The translations under genes and the position numbers were made by a program. The notes beneath the pieces are model-generated. The model was not told the DNA's origin. It did no database searches and saw only the letters and a program-made list of their open reading frames with translations. This document shows positions 35,311-45,994 of a DNA stretch of 64,000 nucleotides, piece by piece; within the stretch, counting starts at the first letter, position 1, and every line of letters begins with the position of its first letter. Source of the DNA: Malus domestica (lineage: Eukaryota > Streptophyta > Magnoliopsida > Rosales > Rosaceae); contig NC_091671.1 of NCBI RefSeq assembly GCF_042453785.1, positions 41,062,501 to 41,126,500 on the forward strand, read 5' to 3'.

Positions 35311-35669
35311 TGTTTATACCAAATTTAGGGCCTCCATATTTAGATCTCGTATAAATACTCAGGGGACTTAAATGTAATTATGTAATAAAGGAATGGGGCA
35401 AATATGTAATAAGTGAGGAGCACTTATTCTATAAAATGACCCCTCACCCTCACAATTAGGGGAGGCCAATTCTTAGGCCTTCTCATCCTCTCTCCCATCC
35501 CCTCTCATATTCAAAGGTTCTCTCCTCACCTCTCAGAGAAATACATAATCAGTGTGGATGTAGCCCAAACCTTGGGGTGAACCACGATACATCTTGTGTT
35601 ATTTACATTACTTGTAGATTCACGGTCGGATTTACGTTGTTCCAAGACCTCCGATTTTGTGCATCAACA
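35311..35669 (+). repeat. 3' LTR of element A
   Basis: 359 bp, very similar to the 5' LTR (for example AAATTTAGGGCCTCCATATT against ATATTTAGGGCCTCCGTATT), so insertion is fairly recent. Polypurine tract GGGGGACTAC is adjacent at left. Confidence 0.88.
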
Positions 35670-36349
35670 ACCTCAATAAGCTTCCTATGAGCTTAGAATT
35701 CCCTGAAAACAAGATACTTATGTGTGCATGAACAATGCACAATTCGAGGGTTAGGTTTCACGGGGTTTTCGAAGGTTTCAGGTTCTAAAACTTGTACCAA
35801 TGGACTCCTAAGGTCATAAAGAACATGAAAATGCTTACCTTGGTTTCGATCTGCAAGGTTTGAAATGGTTCCTGGATTGCCCATACGAAAATGCCAAGAT
35901 GAAGAGAGAGAGAAGTCCACGGGAGAGAGAGAGAAGGTATGTGTGTGGTCCAAAGCCACCAATCAAAAACCAATAATTCCCTTACTTCTAATTGGGTCCA
36001 AAAACTTAGGGAAAAATAATAAATGGGTCCAAATCCAACTTAAATCACACAATACAAATTAACGTCCAAGGGTATTCTTGTCAATTCACGCCGTTGATAA
36101 ATATAAATTTGGGACGGGTTGTGACAATTATGGTTTTTTTTTGTAGACTTTTAATATATTGTCTTTTGTTTGTCAACAACATTCAATTAGTTTAAGTTTT
36201 TTTTTTGCTTTTAATTTAAAAAAAAAAAGGAAGCTCTTTTCTTCTTTTATGTGAAATCGCCTAATCCAAATCTAATTAGTTCAATATACATTCTATTGAA
36301 CAAGTAGATACATTAACTTGTGAAAATTAAAAAAAAAAAGGGTAAAAAT

Positions 36350-36688
36350 TGTTGATGCACAAAACCTAAGGTCTTGGAATAACGTAAATCCGACCGTGAA
36401 TTTGCATGAAATGTAAAGAACACAAGATGTATCGTGGTTCACCCCAATGTTTGGGTTACGTCCACACTAATTATGTATTTATGAGAGTATTGAGGATGAG
36501 AGAGTTTCTAAGGGTTAAAGGGCCTAGGAATTGGCCTTCCCCTATTGTGAGGGTGATGAGTCCTTTTATAGAATAAGGGCTCCTCACTTATTACATATTT
36601 GCCCTTTCCTTTATTACATAATTACATTTAAGTCTCATGCGTATTTGTACAAGATCTAAATACGGAGGCCCTAAATATGGTATAAACA
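36350..36688 (-). repeat. 3' LTR of element B
   Basis: Begins TGTTGATGCACAAAACC and ends GGTATAAACA on the plus strand. The same length as its partner at 40367-40705. Confidence 0.88.
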
Positions 36689-36904
36689 GTAATCCCCCAA
36701 GTCTTCAGTCAAGAAAGTCTTTTGGCTGAAGACTTGCAATTCAGTCCATGTGTAGGTCGAAGTAACTAATTGTTGTCTTGAACTGATGCTTGATATGAGG
36801 CGGTGCTTAATCTAAAATGATATTCAACTAGAAGTAGCACATGCTGCGAGGTTGCTCGGCTCGTGGCTTATGTTGCCTTGGTTGGTTCGGCTTGTGGTGT
36901 CGAA

Positions 36905-38270
36905 GGTGAGGGAGTCCCTTTTATAGAATAAGGGCTCGCTCCTCAATACATAAATGATGGGTTAGGAGTGATGCTCACGGCGAGGCGATTGCTCAGCTGG
37001 CGGCGATGCTCTCTAATGATAGTGAGGGAGTCCCTTTTATAGAATAAAGGCTCGCTCTTCATTACATAAGTGATGGGTTAGGAGTGATGCTCGCGGCGAG
37101 GTGGTTGCTCAGCTGGCGGCGTTGCTCTCTAATGATGGTGAAGGAGTCCATTTTATAGAATAAAGGCTCGCTCCTTAATACATAAGTGATGGGCTAGGAG
37201 TGATGTTGGCGGCGAGGTGGTTGCTCAGCTGGCGGCGTTGCTCTCTAATGAAGGTGAGGGAGTCTTTTTTTATAAAATAAGAGCTCGCTCCTCAGTACAT
37301 AATTGATGGGCTAGGAGTGATGCTCGCGGTGAGGCGGTTGCTCAGATGGCGGCGTTGCTCTCTAATGAAGGTGAGGGAGTCCATTTTATAAAATAATCCC
37401 TTTTATAGAATAAAAGCTCGCTCCTTAATACATAAATAATGGGCTAAGTCCCCTAAGTATTTTTCATGAGGCCTAGTTGAGGCCCAATATATGGTACATA
37501 ATGTAGTCCCCTAAGTCTTCGGTCAATAGAGTATGTTGGCTGGAGACTTCAAATTGAATCCATGTATGGGCCGAAGTGGCGGTTGTTCAGATGTGGTATT
37601 TGTATACCCTGCACTAAAGCTTTGTAGGTGAAGCTTTGCAAGTGAAGCTTTGAAGCTAGAGCTCTGTAAATGACGTTTTTGAAGCTAGAGCTCTGTAAAT
37701 GAAGCTTTTGAAGCTGATTGACATAAGTGATGCTCATGGATGTAGTCATGAGTGATGCTCATGAATGTTGACATGAATAATGGTCATGAATGTTTATGTA
37801 TGATTGTCATTAGTGATGCTCATGAATGTTTATGTATGAATGACATGAGTAATGCTCATGTATAATTTGGAGTACTAGGCGTACTTTTGATCACCTGGTT
37901 GGTGGCATGAAGGAGAGTACGGGTTGTACATTTCATCACCTGGTTGGTGGTAATAGCAGCAGGTTGCCGAATAATTGTGGAGTACTGGGTGTACTTTTGA
38001 TCACCTGGTTGGTGGTAATAGCGGCAGGTTGCCGAATAATTGTGGAGTATTGGGCGTACTTTTGATCACCTAGTTAGTGGTAATAGCGGCAGGTTGCCGA
38101 ATAATTTTGGAGTACTGGGCGTACTTTTGATCACTTGGTTGATGGTAATAGCGGCGGGTTGCTGAATAATTGTGGAGTACTGGGCGTACTTTTGATCACC
38201 TGGTTGGTGGTAATATCTGCAGGTTGCCGAATAATTGCAGAGTACTGGGCGTACTTTTGATCGTCTGGTT
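36905..38270 (-). repeat. Tandem repeat arrays of element B
   Basis: In mirror order to element A: ~110-bp promoter-like units (36905-37440, with GGGAGTCCCTTTTATAGAAT and GCTCGCTCCTCA), GAAGCTTTGTAGGTGAAGC-type units (37610-37720), AGTGATGCTCATGAATG units (37720-37865), and ~64-bp units with ATCACCTGGTTGGTGGTAAT (37865-38270). Confidence 0.82.
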
Positions 38271-38477
38271 GGAGCTATTTTGGGCTTTTGGGCTTTCGCC
38301 TTCTACACAACATTCCAGCCCATTTATTTTGGGCTTTGCCCTCACATCATTCTGATGGGGTGTTTATTCCTTGCTTTTACTTTTCTCTTTTTGCTTTTGC
38401 TTTCTCTTTTGCTTTCTATTTTCCTGTTTTCCACTGCACCTCTTTGTCTCTTCTCTTCACTTGGTAGACAAAAGGAA

Positions 38478-38744
38478 TCATAATAATAGGCTTAGCTTTT
38501 GCTTTCTTCTTTTCTCTTTTCTTTTCTGCTTTTGTTTCTCCCACTCAATTTCTTTGACATCTTTTGCTTTCTGCTTTTGTTGCCCACCCCCTCTGAGTTG
38601 GGTTTGACTGGTTACTGCCGTTGAAGCTGAATCTGTGACTTCTTTTTCTAAAGTGGCATTGGATTCGCCAACTTTAGCATCCTCGTGACTCTCGGGGTTT
38701 TCAAAAGTAAAGCCTCCCTTTAGCCAGTGCAGAACAAACGCCAC
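38478..38744 (-). other. Unassigned segment of element B
   Basis: A minus-strand frame reads GGFTFENPESHEDAKVGESN then an acidic and Lys-rich continuation. It could be another captured fragment, but I cannot name a source. Next to it (38745-38870) the motif AACGCCACTGTTGA recurs three times. Confidence 0.3.
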
Positions 38745-39038
38745 TGTTGACTGTGATCATTCCTAAAATTGATTGAAAACTCAGAGGGTACGCACACTGA
38801 ACTTTGAGTCATTGCAGAATAAACGCCACTGTTGATTGTGAACAAACACCACTGTTGAAAACTCCGACCGTGAAGCTCATTGTTGGTGTGGCCTGTAGCG
38901 GCGATGTGGAAGTGGACAGCCTCGAGGAGGCGGAGGGCAAGAGGTAAGGGACAATGGTGTGGAGAGAGAGAGATAGAGATCTCGATCTTGACGAATGCTG
39001 AGAGACCTCGCCCTTTTAGGCCCTGTGCTGCTCCAAAC

Positions 39039-39113
39039 CTTTTGTATGAATTCCTCGTTGACGACGGCAGAGATGTCAAGCAGTGGGTTGCCCGTCCCCA
39101 ACAGAATCCTTCA
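39039..39113 (-). pseudogene. Captured adenosine kinase N-terminal fragment
   Basis: Twenty-five codons read ILLGTGNPLLDISAVVNEEF then IQK, matching the highly conserved start of plant adenosine kinase (ILLGMGNPLLDISAVV-type). Nothing of the sugar- or ATP-binding core follows; the frame runs into unrelated sequence. It is in sense with element B and next to the WRKY fragment. Confidence 0.78.
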
Positions 39114-39144
39114 GACACCATCATAGCAAAAAAGAGCTACAACC

Positions 39145-39666
39145 TTTCTTTGACTTGTCTTCATGATCTCCATCATACCCTAATTTTGGCTGTTTATCTT
39201 TCTTTCTCTTATGATATGAATCTTCATCTAAAACTTGATCATCACCAGCAGCACCAGCAGCTTCATTAGATGAAGAAAATATTGAAGAATAATTTGGTGT
39301 GAAATGGTTTTTAGTGGTACTAGTAGTCCCTACTGAGTGATCTCGTACACCTGCTGCTGCCGGCTGCTTGTTTGAGTTGTTATCATGATCCAACGGTGGA
39401 GAAATGACTTCGAATGAAGAACAAGACATGTCGAAAGCTTTCAAGAGGGTGTTGTAGTCCAATGATCCGTGTAGGCAGTCGATGAAGCTCATGAACGGAT
39501 TATGATGATCAGATTCAAACCCATTTAGGGTTTGTGGGTCATCTGGTTGGTTTTGGTATGTGGAGGAATTGCCATAGTTGAAGAATGGAAAGCTTGACTT
39601 GTTGATCTCATGGTGGTTGTAGTCGAAAGGATCGTACTGGTAAGGATTTTTCCTCTCATTTGACAT
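39145..39666 (-). pseudogene. Captured WRKY transcription factor N-terminal fragment (group IIc, WRKY28/71-like)
   Basis: From ATG 39666 the frame reads MSNERKNPYQYDPFDYNHHE, SFIDCLHGSLDYNTLLKAFD, MSCSSFEVISPPLDHDNNSN and later SSSNEAAGAAGD, KKDKQPK and EDKSKK. This is the N-terminal region of the WRKY8/28/71 subgroup, whose full proteins continue into the WRKYGQK zinc-finger domain. Here homology ends right after EDKSKK and a short tail leads to a stop at 39121-39123, so the DNA-binding domain is absent. The frame is otherwise open over 170 codons, so capture may be recent or the fragment under weak constraint. Upstream sequence resembles the source 5' leader. Confidence 0.85.
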
Positions 39667-39754
39667 GGTAGAAGAAGAAGCAGCAGAAGAAAAAGCTTTT
39701 GAGAGATGCGAGAGAGATAGAGATCTCGATTTTGACGAATGCTCAGCACCGATT

Positions 39755-39859
39755 GTTAAGGAGTTCGACAAAGACTGGGTGGTTCAAGAGCTCAGCGCTG
39801 ACCACGAACTGCTCAATCTCGTCGCCGACGTAGATCGGGACGTGGCCCTCAGGGACCAT
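39755..39859 (-). pseudogene. Captured SAUR auxin-responsive gene fragment
   Basis: The minus strand reads MVPEGHVPIYVGDEIEQFVV followed by SAELLNHPVFVELLN, the core of the SAUR domain. The normal N-terminus and the following EYGF/CxxxxF half are missing; a stop comes three codons later. It is in sense with element B, upstream of the WRKY fragment. Confidence 0.85.
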
Positions 39860-40366
39860 CGGTTCTCTAGCGGGGGATCTTCGGCACCGGTGCTTCACAC
39901 CGTATTTGGCCCAATTGGCATGTGAAAGCAGGGCAGCCTCTCGTCGCCGACAACCTCTTAGTTGAGTCCATAAAGGAGGATGATGAATCCTCTAGTGTTT
40001 TGGGAAGATGTAAACACAGATTCAGCCCTAGTGCCTTTTCCTTCATTTGCTCCTTATTTTTTAAAAAATCCCAGATCTCAAAGTGCTTAAATTAAGCTTT
40101 TTTTTTCTTTCTTCTCTCCAGTTGGGAGAGAGTTCTTGGAATGAGAGAAAGATAGTGGGCTTTAACAAAAGTTGAAATGGAACACGAAAATCGAGGGAGA
40201 GAAAGAGAGATGTGTTTAATGGAGGTGTTTAGACGGAAAACTAGAAGAAACTGGGGTTGAATTGTATTTGATCGTACTAGAAGTTGTTTGCAGATTCATG
40301 ATAGAGGTGAAAAATGAAAGAGAACCGACATAACTTTTCGTATCGTTTCCCACAGACGGCGCCAAA

Positions 40367-40705
40367 TGTTGATGCACAAAACCGGAGGTCTTGGAACAAC
40401 GTAAATCCGACCGTGAATCTGCATGAAATGTAAAGAACACAAGATGTATCGTGGTTCACCCCAAGGTTTGGGCTACGTCCACACTGATTATGTATTTCTG
40501 AGAGTATTGAGGATGAGAGAGTTTCTGAGGGTTAGAGGGCCTAGGAATTGGCCTCCCTCTATTGTGAGGGTGATGAGTCCTTTTATAGAATAAGGGCTCC
40601 TCACTTATTACATATTTGCCCCTTCCTTTATTACATAATTACATTTAAGTCCCCTGCGTATTTGTATGAGATCTAAATACGGAGACCCTGAATATGGTGT
40701 AAACA
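40367..40705 (-). repeat. 5' LTR of element B
   Basis: 339 bp, starts TGTTGATGCACAAAACCGG and ends GTGTAAACA on the plus strand. The inverted TATA region (CCTTTTATAGAATAAGGGC) is at about 40577-40597. The tRNA primer-binding site is adjacent at left. Confidence 0.88.
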
Positions 40706-40710
40706 AAAAT

Positions 40711-41058
40711 AAACTAGTAGATACATTGTTTCTTGTAAAAACTAAACAATAGTTACCTTATTTTCATAAAAAAATAAACAATATGTAATTTTTTTTTAAA
40801 TTACACAATAGTTTCACAATTTTCGTAAAAATTAAATAATAGGTACTTTATTTTGCATATATGGGTTTGTTATTATGTAGGTAAATTATTTTTCATGTAT
40901 TTTACATATACTGGGTATATTATTTTTCTTTTTTTTTAAGCAATCTAACATTTTAAAATTTTAATAGTAGGTGCACTGTTTGAATCAAATGTTTTTTTTT
41001 TGTAGGTAAATTATTTTGCATGAATTTTACATATATCAGGTATATATATATGTGTGTT

Positions 41059-41097
<39 letters not shown>

Positions 41098-41099
41098 GG

Positions 41100-41137
<38 letters not shown>

Positions 41138-41915
41138 ATTTACCTACATTAATATGTAAAATATAATTTTATTGACTTAATTAAGCATGTATAGTAACAT
41201 ATATTGGACATGTTTTATGTTATTATATATTAGGCAATGAATTTATAACATTATTGTTTTTTTGTTTTTTTGTAAAATCATTAATTCTCCCTTACCATCC
41301 ATCCGCATGGCATTAATTATGTACATCAAACATTCAAATAGGGTTTATAAAAAAATAAAAATATTCAAATAGGGGTAGTTTAGGCATCCGAAATTTTTTT
41401 AATGTGTGAAGTCAAACATAATTAATGAATTTGCTGATGTGGAATCTAGTCAATGGTTTTATTCAAGAAAAAAAACTTATCTCGGGTTTTATGTAGAGAA
41501 AATTAAGTTTTAGGGGTTAAAGTCATATTTTTAGATTAATTAATCCAGAAGGGCTTTTTTTTAGATCAATGAAAGAATCCCTGTCTCCTCAATCTGGTAA
41601 TTTTTCTCTTTATGCTAGCTAATGATATTTAATCTGTGTGTTAGGAAAAATAGAGATGAAATTATGGTTGGTGTGCTCCCCTTATATAACGATGGACGTC
41701 TTCTTAGTCGGAAAGCAATATATATTACTAATAGTAAAGATATTTAACCAAATATGTTTGTAACTTTCAAATATTTTTTTTATTCATTTCATTCTTCACC
41801 TATAAGTAAAGATGACTGGTTGATATTACAATTGCAGTGTACTCTTCAAGAAAATTGACCAACTTGACGATTGATGCGGAAAACGGCTCGAAAGTGGCTA
41901 ACTTGAGACCAAGAT
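40711..41915. other. AT-rich intergenic DNA with microsatellite
   Basis: No gene is seen. A compound (GT)n(GA)n microsatellite occupies about 41050-41132. ATTATTTTGCATGAATTTTA-like segments recur near 40850, 40890 and 41010. Confidence 0.55.
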
Positions 41916-44900
41916 TGTGACGACCCATTCCTACTTTTCACTGTAATTTCTTTTCCCATTGGTGTGAACTGACGATTTTACCCCTTTTGGACAAAAGTGG
42001 AATGTGACGTGGACGTGATTTTCGGCTTTCAGTTTCATTTTCATGGTTTCGTACTAAATTAGTAGTCGTCGCTATGAACGCGTGGACGCGAGTTAGACCC
42101 GAAACGGATCTATAACGAAAAAGTTACGTTTCTTTAAAGTACGTAATCACGAGTACTTTTGTACATGCGCGTACAAATTAGCAGTGTCGGAAACACTGTA
42201 AGGAAGCATATCTTTTACATTAAAAATTGTTAAAAATCTGAAATCAAATTCTTCCCTTGATTGGTGGATCCGTGTCCCCTTCTTCCTAACAAATCAATTT
42301 TATTTTCCACCAATCCCTTTCATCATTTCCTTTCTCCCTAAAACCCTCTTGACCAATCACTTTCTTTTCCCTCAAACTTGGCACCAATCAGAAACTGACT
42401 TCATTCTCTCTATTTTCCTCTTCATTCCTTCTGAAAACCTCTCTATTTTCTCTGCACAAGCAGAGAGGCCGAAAGGCCATGCACTAACCCCAGTCACGAC
42501 CACTCGACTTCTTCGACGAGTTAGGTAATCAGACCACCATTGTGCTTTATCCCATCCTATCTCTATAAGCTCAGGTCGTGAACTTCAAACCCAAGCGTGG
42601 AGCTTGCACTGCATAGTGGTCACTGCAACTGTTCATCATTTTCTCCGAAGAGTTCTTATCGAGTTCAACTAAGGTAAGGTCTCTGGACATTGGTTTTGAA
42701 TTCCTCTCATTGAAATTATGGATATGTGACTCATTTCAAACATCTTAGTGGAAGGTCAACATTGAAATGACTCGGAGGAAGAGATCCCGAAATTTTTCCA
42801 ACAAGGATCCGTGGCCATTTGGCCACTTTTAGACTAGATTTCCGGCCAACCTCGACCTCGACTGGATTTCTAATAGGTATAGACTTATTCTATATATTCC
42901 TAACTTCAAAATGGCTTTTGAATCACTGAGTTTGGTTAACTATCCAGTTAGAAAACAACCCTGAAAGTTGGGAAGAAATTCCCAAAATTCTGGAAAAGTT
43001 TGACCATGGCCATTTGGCCACTTTCAGGCCAAATTCCTGGATGACACGGACCACATTTGAACTTTCTGTGAATATAGATTGATTCATCTCATTTCTAGCT
43101 TTAATTTGGCTTTTGTAGAAGTGTTTTTGGATGAGAATCTAGCTCGTTAGGGGCTCAGGAAGTTGGCCCAAAATCCATAAAAATTGCAGAAAATCGTGGA
43201 GAAGGCGAGTACATGCATACTCGCAAGCATGTGAACGCACGTGACCACCTACATGCCATTGGCACATGCAGCGTGTGGCAGGTTGTGCAGCCTCTTGTGG
43301 CGGCGCGTGACGGCACGTCTGGCCTCCGGCTGACGTGTGGTCGACAAGTGTGTGTCCGTGACGTCGAGTAGATCGATTTCATGTATTCAAACCCTATGTT
43401 TGAGCAATCTACGGAGGTTTTATTTAAGTTTCCGTGTATGTGTTATTAAACTAGGTTAATAAGTTATTTCACATATAGGGGAAACGTATCCCCGAGGACG
43501 TACGAGGTCAAGCAAGGCTAGGAGGCTTCGTTTCGACTGCGTATCTGTGAGTGGGCAGTTTATTTTATGCTTATACATATTGATAGTTTCCCTAAATGCG
43601 TAGTTACTTCACTTTTACGCTTATATTGCCAAGTATTTGTTATGGTGACATTAAATGTGATAAATGCTGCTATATGGTTGGGATATTACTGTCATGACAT
43701 TCATACATATCTGTACATGCTCATCTTGCTGCACCGGTGTTAGTACTCACCCCAGGGCCAGGGCTAGTCCTTCACGTGTATGTTCACAGCGCACCATTCG
43801 CTCGCCTTGGATCCAAGTTAGGTGCCAGTCCTGTCGGGTATATTGCATTAGGAAATCCGACTTGTATGTGATGTGCTTCTGCACTAGTCTACACGTGATT
43901 GTAGTACTAGAGCATATTGATTACACCTAGTTTTATTCGTGTCAGAAATTATCTGTTCGAACTCGTGTGTTAGCTTAGATGGATGAGCACTTGGCTATAC
44001 TTGATTATCACATGATTTTATTACTGGGGCATTTATATATCATGACTTGGCATATTTCTAGTTATAATTGTAACATCCCACATCGCCCAGGGGAGTGATC
44101 CTTAAATGTATATTCATATCCCTACCTAGCACAAGGCCTTTTGGAAGCTCACTGGCTTCGGGTTCCGTAGGAACTCCGAAGTTAAGTGAGAAGAGGGTCA
44201 GAGCATTCCTAGGATGGGTGACCCACTGGGAAGTTGCTCGTGAGTTCCCAGAAACAAAATCGTGAGGGCGTGGTCAGGGCCCAAAGCGGACAATATCGTG
44301 CTACGGTGGGAGCGAGCCCGGGAAGTGATCCATCCCGGGACGGGATGTGACAAATGGTAATAGGGCCAATCCCTGACTGGAAGTGTGCTGACGAGGACGT
44401 CGGGCCCCTAAGGAGGGTGGATTGTAACATCCCACATCGCCCAGGGGAGTGATCCTTAAATGTATATTCTCATCCCTACCTAGCATAAGGCCGTTTGGGA
44501 GCTCACTGGCTTCGGGTTCCGTAAGAACTCCAAAGTTAAGCAAGAAAGGGGCCAGAGCACTCCCAGGATGGGTGACCCACTGGGAAGTTGCTCGTGAGTT
44601 CCTAGAAACAAAACCGTGAGGGCGTGGTCAGGGCCCAAAGTGGACAATATCGTGCTACGGTGGTGGAGCGAGCCCGAGAAATGATCCACCCCGGGTCGGG
44701 ATGTGACAATAATGTTGTTGTATTATTGTTTACATACTTACGTAGTATGTTTTAAGGAGACTATACTTGTTTTACGACGAGGGGTTAGTATATTCGAAAA
44801 TAAAGGTTTTTACAAAATGTTGTTTTGCTGACCCACTCAACTTTGTTTTTCGCCCTTCGAGGTTTAGTAGCCGTGCTTACGTATTTACAAGGATTCTAGC

Positions 44901-45134
44901 AAATCTCAGGAGATGGTTACCTTCAGTGGTATAACTCTTATCATATTCATTATACTGTCTTATGCTCTATCATCACGTGTGAAAAGGGTTCAATCCCGCT
45001 CACCCGTGCAGTTTTTTGTTTTAGGCACCTTTAGGTTTAAATTTATTCACTTTTTCACATTATTTACCCTCATGGTTACGTCACCTCACGGTGATGGCCA
45101 GCATGCTTTGACCTTCCTAGGTCGGGGTGTGTCA
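41916..45134. mobile_element. Solo LTR of a Gypsy-type element, interrupted by Cassandra
   Basis: Starts TGTGACGACCC and ends GGTCGGGGTGTGTCA. An exact 5-bp target duplication AAGAT is at 41911-41915 and 45135-45139. About 2.57 kb after subtracting the nested Cassandra (44069-44708). No internal domain or second LTR is present. The complementary ends resemble those of the solo LTR at 29227-36126. Short open frames within are not credible genes. Confidence 0.75.
44069..44708 (+). mobile_element. Cassandra TRIM retrotransposon, complete
   Basis: Two LTRs (44069-44352 and 44423-44708) start TGTAACATCCCACATCGCCC and end GGATGTGACA; a 70-bp interior separates them. An exact target duplication ATAAT is at 44064-44068 and 44709-44713. 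Each LTR contains a 5S rRNA-like region (GAACTCCGAAGTTAAG ... TAGGATGGGTGACC ... TGGGAAGT), the hallmark of Cassandra, which is presumed to use RNA polymerase III control boxes. The primer-site region (TGGTAATAGGGCC) is a mutated form of the initiator-Met site. No coding capacity, as normal for this family. Confidence 0.92.
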
Positions 45135-45139
45135 AAGAT

Positions 45140-45985
45140 AGCCACTTTCGAGCAGTTTTTCGGCCAAACCACGGTGATTTAGCCATCGAGAAAGATACCA
45201 TTCTCTTCGTCTCGTTGAGAAGTATGATTTTTGTTTTTGAATCACTTGATTTCATTGAGTATTGAAGAAGTTATGAACATTTAAAGTTTATCTAGTTTCC
45301 GGTGAGTTCCAATTTTCTCGCGGACCAGTTACCTTTCAGGCTATTTTACAGCCATCTTCATTTTGATATATTATGGGTCGAATTTGGTTAAGAAACAATT
45401 GAGTTACGAAGCTTTGAAAATTGTCCAAACTTTCGGCCAAGAGCTCTAGGACACTTAACAGAGTTTTTAACTAAATGACTAAAATAATGGATGGTAGACA
45501 ATCTCAAAGACCATTTCTATTGATTTTCAATCTCAGGGACCAAAGTGATGTGTTATGCAAATCTCAATGACCATTTTGGCTAAAAAACCTTATTTGTTTG
45601 AGTATGTATCTTTGATGTAATTACAAATTTGTTGTTAATCTACTTTAGATCTTTGGTGTAAATATTTTATATCTCTTTGATGTGTGTTCTTTTTTAATCT
45701 CATTTTCTTTTCTCCCACTCCATTTTTTAACTATGGTCATAGTGCAAATGAATTCAAAAAACTCGGGATAAACTTTTTCTCTTCAGGTTACTATTACTTA
45801 TTTGCCCTACAAGTCCTAGCTTTGCCAATAATATGGAGAACAACGCCTGATTTATTTATTTTTTTCTTTGTCAAAAGGTCTGCTTTACTCTTCTCATTTT
45901 GATAATTCCCTTGCCCTTGGTTTGATAGCATTTGGGTTTTAAGCGTTGATATAAAGAATTTCATTCTAATCATCAAGTCATCTTT
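45140..45985. other. Intergenic DNA without recognised gene
   Basis: AT-rich; no exon chain, RNA gene or element end was identified. Confidence 0.5.
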
Positions 45986-45994
45986 TAACTTTTA

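Larger units (their letters stand above)
31178..35669 (+). mobile_element. Element A: non-autonomous LTR retrotransposon carrying host gene fragments
   Basis: LTRs at 31178-31535 and 35311-35669 begin TGTTTATACCA and end TGCATYAACA, with an exact 5-bp target duplication ACCTC (31173-31177, 35670-35674). Directly after the 5' LTR, TTTGGCGCCGTCTGTGGGAA fits a primer-binding site for a tRNA ending in GGCGCCA, probably Asp. Before the 3' LTR, GACTTGGGGGACTAC is the polypurine tract. No gag or pol remains in the 3.8-kb interior. Instead it holds an X8/callose-binding gene copy, a CDPK-related kinase fragment, an unidentified leader-like fragment and four tandem repeat arrays. Inserted in the solo LTR at 29227-36126. 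Same family as element B. Confidence 0.9.
29227..36126. mobile_element. Solo LTR of a Gypsy-type element, interrupted by element A
   Basis: Starts TGACACACCCCGACC and ends GGGACGGGTTGTGACA, i.e. TG..CA ends with near-complementary termini. An exact 5-bp target duplication ATTAT is at 29222-29226 and 36127-36131. Without the nested element (31178-35669 plus its 5-bp duplication) the LTR is about 2.4 kb. Only one LTR and no internal region is present, so it is a product of LTR-LTR recombination. Size and ends suggest a chromovirus such as Tekay/Del; that lineage call is inference. Confidence 0.75.
36350..40705 (-). mobile_element. Element B: non-autonomous LTR retrotransposon carrying host gene fragments
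   Basis: LTRs of 339 bp each at 36350-36688 (3') and 40367-40705 (5'), with an exact 5-bp target duplication AAAAT (36345-36349, 40706-40710). The primer-binding site is read inverted as CCCACAGACGGCGCCAAA just left of 40367; the polypurine tract is inverted at about 36689-36705 (GTAATCCCCCAAGTC). It has the same LTRs, primer site and 3' repeat arrays as element A, but a different set of captured fragments: SAUR, WRKY and adenosine kinase. There is no gag or pol. It points toward element A, tail to tail. Confidence 0.9.

Noticed and set aside
41039..41133. Regulatory GAGA-type element
   Set aside because: Plain (GT)n(GA)n microsatellite far from any gene.
44171..44250. 5S rRNA gene
   Set aside because: The 5S-like segments here and at 44525-44605, 49200-49270, 49530-49600, 49865-49930 and 51245-51310 lie inside LTRs with target duplications (Cassandra) and lack the 5' half of 5S RNA.
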